Source of the DNA: Harmothoe impar
Taxonomy: Eukaryota > Annelida > Polychaeta > Phyllodocida > Polynoidae
DNA: 64,000 nucleotides
Direction of reading: 5' to 3'
NCBI GenBank assembly: GCA_947462335.1
Contig: OX381707.1
Coordinates: 18,292,404 to 18,356,403 of the forward strand
The notes beneath the pieces are model-generated. The model was not told where the DNA came from, made no database searches, and was given only the letters and a program-made list of their open reading frames with translations. The translations under genes were made by a program, and so were the position numbers. This document shows, piece after piece, positions 55,547 through 63,757 of this stretch; the stretch's first letter is position 1; every line of letters begins with the position of its first letter.

Positions 55547-57565
55547 GGTGTTGTCGTTGGTGTTCTAGAGGAGATGCCTGCAGACTGGACTGATGATGAC
55601 ACACCTTTAGTTTACCGTCTCTGTACTGCAGAGCATACGGCAGAGCTGTATGAAAGCATGCATGTTTGTACTAGATACATGTCTGCAACCTCATACCATT
55701 GTGATTATGGTAGCCTAAAGCATATACATTTGTAACATAAACATGTATGAGAATGGGTATATATATATATTATCACGCAATCATCAAGTTTTTTATGGCA
55801 ATAGGTTCCTACTCATCAGGCGCGGATTCAGAGGGGGCGGACCCGGCGTTCGCACCCCCTATTTTCCTTTACTTTTTAATGTAAAAAGATTTAATACCCC
55901 CAGTACATTGCCTATTTCACACCCCTCCTTTCCAAAATTCCTGGATCCGCCCCTGCTCATCATCAATATTATATATTTCTTAGCAGAAGGTGGGGGAAAT
56001 GCTTTCCTGAGAAGATGTTATACCATGAAGATTATTCATCAACCAAATTAGTCACCTAGCAATGCCACCTTCCAGTGTAAAAGATCAAAACCTTTTCACC
56101 ACGTCATGACCTGAGGTGTCCGTTGGTGTGTACACATAGGGCTCAGTCTCATGTCTTTGTAACAGTTGAAACGTCTTTGACCGGTGTCGTCTTTGACCGG
56201 TGTCGTCTTTGGCCGGTGTCGTCTTTGACCGGTGTTGTCTTTGACCGGTGTAGTCTTTGACCGGGTAGGGATTAAAATGAAGAAAAAAGTAGTATATAGT
56301 AAAGAAATCTAAGCTTCAACTTCTTCATGTAATAAACAGTCTATGGTTGTTTTACCCAATTTTCTTTAAATTCTTTTATGCACATATTAAGGGTCCCTTT
56401 TGGGCTTTTTTCTTCAGCCGGTCAAAGACGTCACTTGGAATTTTACTTAAACTTTAAACAGCTTATTATTATCATTGCATAATACTTTAAACAGCTGCAC
56501 TGTCCAAAGTATCATGCAATAAGAAGTGCCACCAAGTACATAACATCACATACATATAAAAAAAAAATTTAATGGAAAACAAACCTTTTCTATATACCCG
56601 GTCAAAGACGACACCCGGTCAAAGACGACACCGGTCAAAGACGTTTCAACTGTTACAAACTCATGAGACTGAGCCATAGGTGTCTGATAATTGAGCAGAT
56701 GAATTTCATTAGTTTCATATAACCATGGGCATGTATACTAATGTTCACTTTTTGATTTATTGCTTCCTTTTATTTCATTCTTTTTATGCCTAATTATTCA
56801 CTTTTTTATGATTGCATATCTGCTATGAGGCATTCATGAATCAATTACGACTCTCCTGGCCTAATATTTACAGACCTGGAATGTATACCAATGAATCAAG
56901 AAACAATGATAACCAGCATTAAATAAAATAGCATAGAATCATTATATTATAATGTAGAATCACCGTTAACGAATATAGGAGAGGTCTGTATGATTTACAG
57001 GGAAACGCAAAATACAGTGACCGTAAAAACAACCATATAGAGTGAGTGACCAATGCTGATTCTGAATGTATTGGAGTAAGGAAAGTATTTTGCACAAAAG
57101 CTTTGAAGCAATTAAATGTCATACTGGATCATTTATATCTGCCGAGTCATATGAAATTTGAATATTGCACACTTTTATGGGACTAAAATGTATTTCACAG
57201 TAGCTTTCTATATACTGAGAATCGGCTTACTCATAATGTATGCATCATACATCAATATACATCAGTTTACAAGACTATATTGAGCCTCAACATGTATGAG
57301 CCGATTTAGACCAAATTATAGCTGTGACACCCATGCCAAAAGTTATGTTTGAAATATGAAATGATATCATCAATATATGAAGTCTTCGTTGTATTCAAGG
57401 GACTGCCAAGTGGTGTGCGGGTAAAATCCAATGCTCAAAGAATCATAGAACGAATAGACCGTACAATTACAAAAATGATGAAGAGCTTGCTTTAATTTGC
57501 AAAATATATTTCTCACTTATCGCTCCCAAACCTATCTGCTGTATTTCATATTTAAGAGGTCTATA
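55547..57565. other. Intergenic region between genes B and A
   Basis: After the duplication edge at 55,819 comes a short segment with GGCGCGGATTCAGAGGGGGC and its inverse-like CTGGATCCGCCCCTG (55,818-55,955), probably a small element. Then the foldback minisatellite element (56,146-56,676) and a stretch with CACCGTTAA/ACAGTGACCGTAAAAA words (56,940-57,030) that is a degraded copy of the CACTGTAAAAA family. No gene. Confidence 0.5.
56146..56676. mobile_element. Foldback element with GTCTTTGACCGGTGTC minisatellite arms (best copy)
   Basis: Left: GGCTCAGTCTCATG, TTTGTAACAGTTGAAACG, then six tandem GTCTTTGACCGGTGTC-type units. Right: three CGGTCAAAGACGACACC units, then CGTTTCAACTGTTACAAACT and CATGAGACTGAGCC, the inverse of the left end. 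The centre is AT-rich without coding capacity. Confidence 0.85.
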
Positions 57566-58878
57566 CTAAGCAGAGCCAATGAAACATGGAGTAGTGTAAT
57601 AAGCATACTTTCTCTGAAATGTCTTAGCATAGAGGAAAGGCTCAAGTTTGTCTTTTAAAAGACCGGTAGATGTGAGTAGACGGTCGTTGTTGTCACAGAA
57701 GGACGTCAAAACTCTGGTGCCCGGTGCGCAAGATCTACGACGGCCGACGTATGTGGGTTTCTGCCAAAGGTTGACGCTCTCTGTTTCCACGGCACACAGC
57801 TTGTAGCCATTGGGGTTATTGTCAGGGTCACACACCACATCACCTGGGAAGCGGCAACCTGTAGTACATAGAGAATACAGGGCTAGTAATTGAGATATAT
57901 TGTTCATCCAATTAGATCACTCTGTGGTTGAATTTGATTAATTTTGAATATTTCTAGAAATTTGAGTAAATGTTTATGGTGTCAATCAGCAGAACAGGTT
58001 AAAAAAAGAATGTATATCTCAATTTTCTTAGATCAGCGACCAAGCCTTTTATTTCAGTACTAATTTTCTTAGATTTTACTTTCTATCATTAATATTAAAA
58101 CATCTTGGTTGATATAATTTTGTCAGACGACAGAACCATCATATACCAAGTTGCTCATTATAACTATGACCGAAATATGACAATCTAAAATACTCACCAA
58201 TTTCATCTGCAAGTGAAACACGAGTGTGGATTGCAAATTGTAGACTCTTAGCGCCCGGCTGAGTTTGAGTTGTTGCATTAGCTGTGGCTAGATCTACTGC
58301 ATTGGCAGCATTGGTGTATATTACTAGGATAAAAAAACAGAAGGTATGAGGAGATATCACTTTTATATCAGAAATATCTACCTTTGTTGGCAACTACCAG
58401 AGCAATGCCTAGATAATCTACCCCTTGTATATCAAAGCTGGCATGTCAGCTAAGACTGGGTAATTTTCTATTTTGAAGATGTTTGTATGGTTTGTATATA
58501 GCAATTTATGTATGCAAATTCAAAGCTGTAACTTGTCATATGACCAGTGTTCACAATACAAAACTTGTCCTAGCACTCCCCTCACCAGTTGCTTACTCTC
58601 TACATAACTCAGATTTACAAATAAGGAGCTAGTTAATATTATAAGGAGTGAAGTCAAACAATAGGAAAATTGTTAATTTCTATAACTTAATTTTAGGATG
58701 GTTTGACTGAAATATATCTTTACGTTGAACTAAAGCAGCACAAACTTATCCAATGATATAGAACTTGCCACATCCCCCCCCCCGAATCTACAGTTAAGAC
58801 ATATGCAACTTGAATGATAAAAGTGTCACAATTAATCTACTCACGTATACTAGATATGAGGAGTACTAGTAGAAGCAT
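57566..58878 (-). CDS. Secreted six-cysteine family, gene A (short form)
   Basis: Exons 58845-58878 (34 nt, MLLLVLLISSI), 58198-58323 and 57566-57858; donors GTGAGT, acceptors TCCTAG and CTACAG, both introns phase 1; about 150 aa. The middle exon is only 126 nt and lacks the NNLAAGY repeats, reading instead through VDLATANATTQTQPG. The last exon has CRFPGDVVCDPDNNPNGYKLCA, ESVNLWQKP, SCAPG, SFCDNNDRL and TPCF: the same six cysteines. It lacks the Thr-rich tail. Together with D it shows that the signal exon length and six-cysteine exon are the conserved parts. Confidence 0.8.
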
Positions 58879-59623
58879 GGTGTCTGCCAATCCACAACAC
58901 TGAAGATGTATAGTGTCTGGCAGATGTTAAAGTACTGAATGTATTAATGCTATTAAGTGTATACACATATATGTGATAGAACCATGTACAATGTCTCTCA
59001 GGCAAAGGCATGGACGTCCATCATAATGACAAGCATGAATATAAGCTGTGTGCATTACGGAATCTATTGACCTAACATCTAGTGCTGCATGAATGTCTCA
59101 TCACTTTTTTTTGAAGTTATTACATCGCAAGACAGGCATATAAAATAATAAGGAAATTAATGGGGCTGATGGACGCAGGGCATACTTCAGTACACAGAAT
59201 ATGAGAAAGCTGTCACTGCATAATGGTGCTCCCGGTGACCCTCTTTCCTCTAATAGGAGGGCCAGAATGCTAGAGCATGTAGCTTAGAATTGTGCCACTA
59301 AACTGTGCCACTGGAATCCCAGATTGATTTGTAATTCATGAATTCTACACGAGAAGACAGATGTAACTGACCCTGTGGTCTTGACCCCAATTAAAGTGAC
59401 CCTTCAGATGTGTCTGTAAACAGGGCCCCAGGTAAGGTCACATACTAGTAGGCTGCAGGCAGTCTAATTGTGAGGACAGCCTTCAAGCTTACACTGAAAA
59501 AAATGTGTTTCTAATTCAAACACATTTAAAAGTTTATGGCGATTTTGACAGGGCTGTACACTGGACCATAGACACAGTAAAGTCCAAAATGATGCATTGG
59601 AATTCCCATAGATGTGCCCTAAG
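58879..59623. other. Flank between gene A and the Polinton
   Basis: No gene. Holds the inverted copy of the interspersed repeat (59,280-59,530) that is also at 45,843 and 52,230. Gene A promoter should lie near 58,900-59,050; no clear TATA. Confidence 0.5.
59280..59530. repeat. Inverted copy of the CTCACCTGGGGCCCTG repeat
   Basis: Reverse complement of 45,843-46,100 and 52,230-52,500: GCCACTGGAATCCCAGATTG, AATTAAAGTGACCCTTCAGA and AAACAGGGCCCCAGGTAAGG all match inversely. Confidence 0.8.
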
Positions 59624-59684
59624 AGTAGTATAGTATGTATCGGAACGGGACTATAGTTAAGTACTGTTTATTACTCAATCGACA

Positions 59685-60010
59685 TGCAGCCAATCAGAGG
59701 CCTCCATTTGGTCACGTGACCCGTTGCCATGGTAACGTGACCTACTTAGGGCTCTCAGCCAATCAGAAGCCAGCATTCTGGGTGACCTACTGACCTACTT
59801 AGAAGCTCTCAGCCAATCAGAGGCCGGCATTCTGGTAACCATGGTAACGTGACCTAATTACGTCACGTGACCTACTTAGGCTCAGCCAATCAGAAGCCGG
59901 CATTCTGGTAACTAGGGTAACGTGACCTACTTAGGGTTTGTTTGTAAACAACACCACGTGGCTTTCTTGTTTGTAAACAACACCACGTGACACGTGACTG
60001 TTTGTAAACA
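59685..60010. promoter_or_regulatory. Terminal regulatory array of the Polinton (CCAAT, X-box, E-box, GTAAACA)
   Basis: Tandem-like units of about 55-70 bp, each with CTCAGCCAATCAGA(A/G)GCC, GGCATTCTGGTAAC and GTGACCTACTTAGG. CCAAT boxes at 59,690, 59,759, 59,813 and 59,886. X-box-like palindromes GTTGCCATGGTAAC at 59,723 and GTAACCATGGTAAC at 59,835. CACGTG at 59,713, 59,864, 59,955, 59,984 and 59,991. TTTGTAAACA occurs three to four times (59,940-60,010). If this is a TIR the same array sits at the other end and could drive genes there. Confidence 0.65.
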
Positions 60011-60090
60011 AACAAACAAAAAAAAGTTATGTAACTTATATATAGAAATAAAAACACAACAAGATAATTTCTTTTCTTTTCATTTTATTC

Positions 60091-60096
60091 TTTATT
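60091..60096 (-). terminator. Poly(A) signal for the Polinton minus-strand transcripts
   Basis: AATAAA on the minus strand, 33 bp after the last stop codon of the small ORF at 60,129 and about 230 bp after the protease stop, in T-rich sequence. Confidence 0.55.
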
Positions 60097-60128
60097 TTTT
60101 CATTTTCAATCAGAAAAAACACACAAGT

Positions 60129-60428
60129 TTATGCTTTTTTAGCTCGCTTCTTCGATTTGCAGCAACTCAACAGGCCGCAAAGTCTCACGCCGCCGTCACT
60201 CGCACCACCACACCCCGGACGACTTTTCTCCAATAGACATTGCACGACTTTGGATAAATCCAACACCATTTCGGCAAGGCAGAGAATCTTTGCCTCCATG
60301 AAACGGCCGCCATCGCAACAACCCGTCACAACAGCATCATCGATAGCTTCTGACTCACGACCCGGTCGCTCAGCTTTGGGATTTTGCTCATGCGCATGAC
60401 GCACTTCTTGGGGTTTCTTGTTCGACAT
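60129..60428 (-). CDS. Possible small Polinton ORF, unknown function
   Basis: 99 aa, overlapping the protease 3' end by 103 bp in another frame. N-terminal half is charged (MSNKKPQEVRHAHEQNPKAE); the middle has a hydrophobic, heptad-like helix (EAKILCLAEMVLDLSKVVQC); the C-terminus is Cys-rich then basic (LCGLLSCCKSKKRAKKA). No family recognised. The basic tail and position next to the capsid genes would fit a small virion protein, but it could be a chance frame. Confidence 0.4.
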   Translation of the reverse strand: MSNKKPQEVRHAHEQNPKAERPGRESEAIDDAVVTGCCDGGRFMEAKILCLAEMVLDLSKVVQCLLEKSRPGCGGASDGGVRLCGLLSCCKSKKRAKKA

Positions 60429-60778
60429 GCTTCAATTAGGAAATGAACGCAATGAGGTCCACAGGTGTCAGCAGAAGTGTCTTGTAGTTGAATGCGGTTT
60501 CTTTGCCACTTGAACGGAGCAGAGCGTTCCACGAAAGACAAGAACTCCGCACTCAGCGGCGGTAAGCCGAAGGAATCAAAGTAGTACACTTCACCCGTGC
60601 TCGACACGTAAAACGCCACCCAATGCTGACCTGGTAAATGTTGCGGATCTGTGTTGCTCACGAAACAAGTGTCTTTGATAGGGTGCTTCGGAATAGTGTC
60701 ACAAGAGAAAACGCCCAGGAAACGATGTTTTGTGTGAACGTTTTCCTTCAACACTCTGCTTATTTCAAGCGTGTTCAT
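60326..60778 (-). CDS. Adenain-type cysteine protease (Polinton PRO)
   Basis: 150 aa from the ATG at 60,778, 30 bp after the capsid gene; the frame is open further upstream but that part overlaps the capsid C-terminus. Catalytic residues in adenovirus-protease order: H52 (GQHWVAFY), D68 (YYFDSFG, where adenain has Glu), Q99 (oxyanion) and C106 (ADTCGPHC). The family (ULP1/adenain fold, clan CE) processes capsid and core precursors during virion maturation. Neighbouring major capsid and pVI-like genes are plausible substrates. Confidence 0.9.
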   Translation of the reverse strand: MNTLEISRVLKENVHTKHRFLGVFSCDTIPKHPIKDTCFVSNTDPQHLPGQHWVAFYVSSTGEVYYFDSFGLPPLSAEFLSFVERSAPFKWQRNRIQLQDTSADTCGPHCVHFLIEACRTRNPKKCVMRMSKIPKLSDRVVSQKLSMMLL

Positions 60779-60807
60779 ACGATACGCCAAGTACCGCCGT
60801 CTTGTCT

Positions 60808-62112
60808 TCAGTTCATGTGGTAGTCGGTGACGGGGTGTCGATCTCGGGTCAGCTCGACGACGTTGTCGTACACCAAGTAGAGTAGCACCGTTGTTGTCGC
60901 TTGTAGCGCCGAGCGGAAACTGACTTCCACCCTCAGCTGACCCGCTCTTATAAGGTTCACGCGACACCCGTCGTGCGATCTGTCTGGGGTTAAGTCGAGG
61001 GGGAACACCGTGTAACCGTTCAGGAATTGTTCGTATGAAATACCGCAGGAGCGCGCGCCCTCGTACATCCCCGTTTCCGTGTGTAGCGCCAAGTACTCTC
61101 TCACGGCCGCTTTGGTCTTAAAGTCGGGCACGTAGGCGTCGTTCGGCACTTTCTGATCGTTCACTATCACTTGAAGCGAGCTGATGTCGTAATGCTTCAT
61201 CTCGAACGGGTTCTTGGTGTAGCTACCGTTGAAGGCGTCGTGGTCAAGGAAGCAAATCATCATCGACTTGGGAAGCTGGCCTGTGTTGGAGTGCGTGTAG
61301 CTGTGATCTCTGTTACCTTGAGGGATGGCGTAGGTCGTCACCTCCACTCTGTTCACCGGGTAGTCGAAGGGCCCGTGTTCTATCACCGCTCTCTCGTGCG
61401 TTTCCGCTACAGCGTCCGCCACCAGCACGCGTCGCACGTAGAGCTTTGCTTTGTAGATCTTCAAGCTGTAGCCTCCGTCAGCGGCGCACATCAGATAGAA
61501 AGAGGGCGCCGCTTGTTTCAGAGTGAGATTGATTTCTGTCTCTCCAACGATGAGCTTCGGTTGATGAGCCAGGTCAAAGTGCAGTCGCGCCATCAGCGAA
61601 AAGCGCTTGTTGGAGATTAGCTTCTTGCGCGCTTTGTACCCCGCATTCGCGTCAGTCAACGTGTCAAACTGACCGGGCGTATCTTCATGCCACCCCTGGG
61701 CGCTCATGACGCCGTCCTTCACGTCTTTGTTGTAGTTGAGTAACCCTTCCAAGTAAGCTCGGTAAGGGTAGGTCTCGGTGTTGCCAGACACTTTGAAACC
61801 GCCGATGGAGACTTGGACGTCTTTGAAGAGCGAGTGAGCCAAGTTGTTCACCGGAGCTACCGCGTCGGTGGCCTCGATCGCCGCTCCGTCCTTTAGCACT
61901 TGACATTCCAGATGAAGGTAATTCTCGTTCAGGTCTGTGTACTCTTGCGACTTGTTGATGGTGAAATTTATGTTACCTCCATCCTCTAAAGAGTTTTTTG
62001 TTTCTATCCCCAGGAAAGACGACTTTAAGATAGTAGTCTGAGTCGGCGCTACGGTGTGCAGGTCGAGCTCAGAGAGCGCGCACTCGTTACTGCTCTCGTG
62101 TACGTAAGCCAT
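60808..62112 (-). CDS. Polinton major capsid protein (hexon-like double jelly roll)
   Basis: 434 aa. N-terminus MAYVHESSNECALSELDLHT and the following PTQTTI, FTINKSQEYTDLNENYLHLE and NNLAHSLFKDVQVSIGG are the hallmark start of the PY/F54H12.2-type capsid family found in animal Polintons. Length fits the family (about 420-470 aa). Known structural predictions class it as a double jelly-roll MCP related to adenovirus hexon. A TATAAATAAAAAG element lies about 50 bp upstream of its ATG. No stop or frameshift. Confidence 0.9.
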   Translation of the reverse strand: MAYVHESSNECALSELDLHTVAPTQTTILKSSFLGIETKNSLEDGGNINFTINKSQEYTDLNENYLHLECQVLKDGAAIEATDAVAPVNNLAHSLFKDVQVSIGGFKVSGNTETYPYRAYLEGLLNYNKDVKDGVMSAQGWHEDTPGQFDTLTDANAGYKARKKLISNKRFSLMARLHFDLAHQPKLIVGETEINLTLKQAAPSFYLMCAADGGYSLKIYKAKLYVRRVLVADAVAETHERAVIEHGPFDYPVNRVEVTTYAIPQGNRDHSYTHSNTGQLPKSMMICFLDHDAFNGSYTKNPFEMKHYDISSLQVIVNDQKVPNDAYVPDFKTKAAVREYLALHTETGMYEGARSCGISYEQFLNGYTVFPLDLTPDRSHDGCRVNLIRAGQLRVEVSFRSALQATTTVLLYLVYDNVVELTRDRHPVTDYHMN

Positions 62113-62161
62113 TGTGTTCTCTCTTCACGCGGCCGACAGACTGACGCCGGCCCCCTCCAGT

Positions 62162-62174
62162 CTTTTTATTTATA
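62162..62174 (-). promoter_or_regulatory. TATA-like box overlapping an AATAAA signal
   Basis: Minus-strand TATAAATAAAAAG between the pVI-like stop (62,192) and the capsid ATG (62,112). It could act as a TATA box for the capsid transcript, and its internal AATAAA as a poly(A) signal for the upstream genes. It sits in the longest gap (79 bp) of the capsid block. Confidence 0.55.
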
Positions 62175-62191
62175 CCTGAACGCCTAGGCGC

Positions 62192-62623
62192 TTACCGGTC
62201 GAATACATCCCCTCTACGTCTCTTGCAAGAGCCACCGCCCGTCTGAGGGGAATGCCCACGACGACGTTTCGACCCTTTCTTAGACGCGACAGGCGTCTTT
62301 CCTCCCGAGAACGCCGTACTCGCCAGTCTCTTCAGAGCGCCTGCGCCTCGGTCTTTCACGCTGCTCTTTAAAGTCCGACCCGCCAGCACATCTTTAGCTA
62401 CGCCCACACCGGCGCGGAGCAGCGTTTTTCCCACCGACTTCAATAGCGGGGTAGCCGAGCGCATCAGACCTAACAGAGCGCCGCCCAAACCGTGCCCGCT
62501 CTGGAAAGAGCGCCCGCTGTACACGGTCACGCCGTTGCCCAGCTGCGCGTTGTAGTAATCGCTGTACCCTCTGCCGAAGTCGGTGCGCCTGGGTGGAAAG
62601 TACGGAACGCGTTGACGCATCAT
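62192..62623 (-). CDS. pVI/core-like small basic virion protein
   Basis: 143 aa, very basic. N-terminus PYFPPRRTDFGRGYSDYYN is followed by an amphipathic, Gly/Leu-rich stretch near residues 45-80 (GHGLGGALLGLMRSATPLL, then SVGKTLLRAGVGVAKDV), like the membrane-active helix of adenovirus pVI or the pX-type core protein. The C-terminus is Lys/Arg-rich (KKGSKRRRGHS, CKRRRGD). It starts 11 bp after the penton stop. In adenoviruses such proteins are protease substrates and help endosome escape or genome packing; the role here is inference from size, charge and order. Confidence 0.7.
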   Translation of the reverse strand: MMRQRVPYFPPRRTDFGRGYSDYYNAQLGNGVTVYSGRSFQSGHGLGGALLGLMRSATPLLKSVGKTLLRAGVGVAKDVLAGRTLKSSVKDRGAGALKRLASTAFSGGKTPVASKKGSKRRRGHSPQTGGGSCKRRRGDVFDR

Positions 62624-62634
62624 TTTTCTCTCTT

Positions 62635-63753
62635 TCAGCGCTCAATAGGTCTCAGATGAAGTGTCACGGTCACCTCGCCTCTACCGAATGGGATGGAATG
62701 ACCGGATCGGTCTCTTAAATAGATGCCGACCTCGGTAAACCTCTTGGATTTCAAGGGGAAATAATCCAAATGGGGAAAACTGATAGCTTGCACGCCACCT
62801 CGACGCTTTCCGCCTCTGTCCACCGCCACGCAGCGCAACAGCGGCACTTGCATGTCGCCCACACGTCTCTCCTGGATCATGTCGGTGTATATGTACACAG
62901 AGTGCACGTCCCCGTAAACATCCATCGAGTAGGCGCCGGTAGTCGGCGACGCGAAACACGTCTTCTCTCCGAAGCCTAGAACGCATGCGAGATGCTGACT
63001 CAGCAGGACAGCACAGTGTCTCGGCGGTTTGATGGTGACGCGTTTCGTCTTGGCGTCGTACGATAAGATCCGCATCGGTTTGAGCAAGAAGCTGTCGCCC
63101 TCTAGTCTGTCATCTCGCAACGTCTCACTCAAGCGCTCGATTAGGGTGTGGTTGCTTCCGGTGAAAATAGGAGGTATCTCGAATATGTTTGGCATGAAAC
63201 TGCGCACTCCCATGTCCTTCTCCATCTTTTCGATCATCTGTCTTGCTTGATGGCTGATCGTCTTCTTCTTCACCGCCGGGGACAAGAACTGCTTGTATAC
63301 GGCATTCGTCTGTCTCAAGTCGACCTCTCTCTTGAACCTTTTTGTTTCCGGTTTCAATTGCTGCTCTTCCGACGTGTCTGATATCTCTTCCACCGTTACA
63401 TAGCTCGCTTCCTTCCAGTTCAGCGGGAATTTTGAGCTGAACGTTAGCTTGCTCAGACCGTTCGCGTTTTTCATTCTCTTCCAGTCTACCTGTGGTTTTT
63501 TTCCTTCGGAGAAATTAGTTTCTTTTAAAACCTGGATCGCCTCCTCTAGCGAACCTTTGGTGCGCAGAGGAACAACGATGATCAAGTCGTCGTCGTGCAC
63601 GTTAGTCCATTCTGTAGGGAGGATGATCTCAGTCAGAGCCGCTTCGTACGCTTCGGGCAGAAGGAGCGGCGAGTCGAAGTGAGTTCGGAAAGACGTCAAG
63701 CTGTTGTCAGGATAATACTCCATAGAGCTGTTGCTAGGTAGAGTGATGTTCAT
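62635..63753 (-). CDS. Polinton minor capsid (penton-like single jelly roll)
   Basis: 372 aa. The N-terminus NITLPSNSSMEYYPDNSLTS and FRTHFDSPLLLPEAYEAALT, with EIILPTEW, is characteristic of the PX/penton-like family in Polintons and adintoviruses. A Lys/Glu-rich segment near residues 130-175 separates it from the C-terminal half, which ends VGIYLRDRSGHSIPFGRGEV TVTLHL, a beta-rich close typical of the family. In the virion it would occupy five-fold vertices. It starts 4 bp after the integrase stop, so co-transcription is likely. Confidence 0.88.
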   Translation of the reverse strand: MNITLPSNSSMEYYPDNSLTSFRTHFDSPLLLPEAYEAALTEIILPTEWTNVHDDDLIIVVPLRTKGSLEEAIQVLKETNFSEGKKPQVDWKRMKNANGLSKLTFSSKFPLNWKEASYVTVEEISDTSEEQQLKPETKRFKREVDLRQTNAVYKQFLSPAVKKKTISHQARQMIEKMEKDMGVRSFMPNIFEIPPIFTGSNHTLIERLSETLRDDRLEGDSFLLKPMRILSYDAKTKRVTIKPPRHCAVLLSQHLACVLGFGEKTCFASPTTGAYSMDVYGDVHSVYIYTDMIQERRVGDMQVPLLRCVAVDRGGKRRGGVQAISFPHLDYFPLKSKRFTEVGIYLRDRSGHSIPFGRGEVTVTLHLRPIER

Positions 63754-63757
63754 TTTG

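Larger units (their letters stand above)
50225..55819. repeat. Tandem segmental duplication, copy 2
   Basis: Direct repeat of 37,578-50,224 starting immediately at its end, in the same orientation. Lacks the LINE, the TA MITE, the 960-bp and ~250-bp segments of copy 1, and has its own TTAA MITE (53,279-53,479). Contains gene B. The two edges share only one G, so end-joining or a replication error is more likely than recombination between pre-existing repeats. Confidence 0.95.

Noticed and set aside
60808..60967. Upstream extension of the protease frame to 60,967
   Set aside because: This part overlaps the capsid C-terminus in another frame; the ATG at 60,778 right after the capsid stop gives a protein of normal adenain start.
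61171..61620. 149-aa plus-strand frame inside the Polinton capsid gene
   Set aside because: It is antisense to an intact, recognisable capsid gene in GC-rich DNA where chance frames are long.
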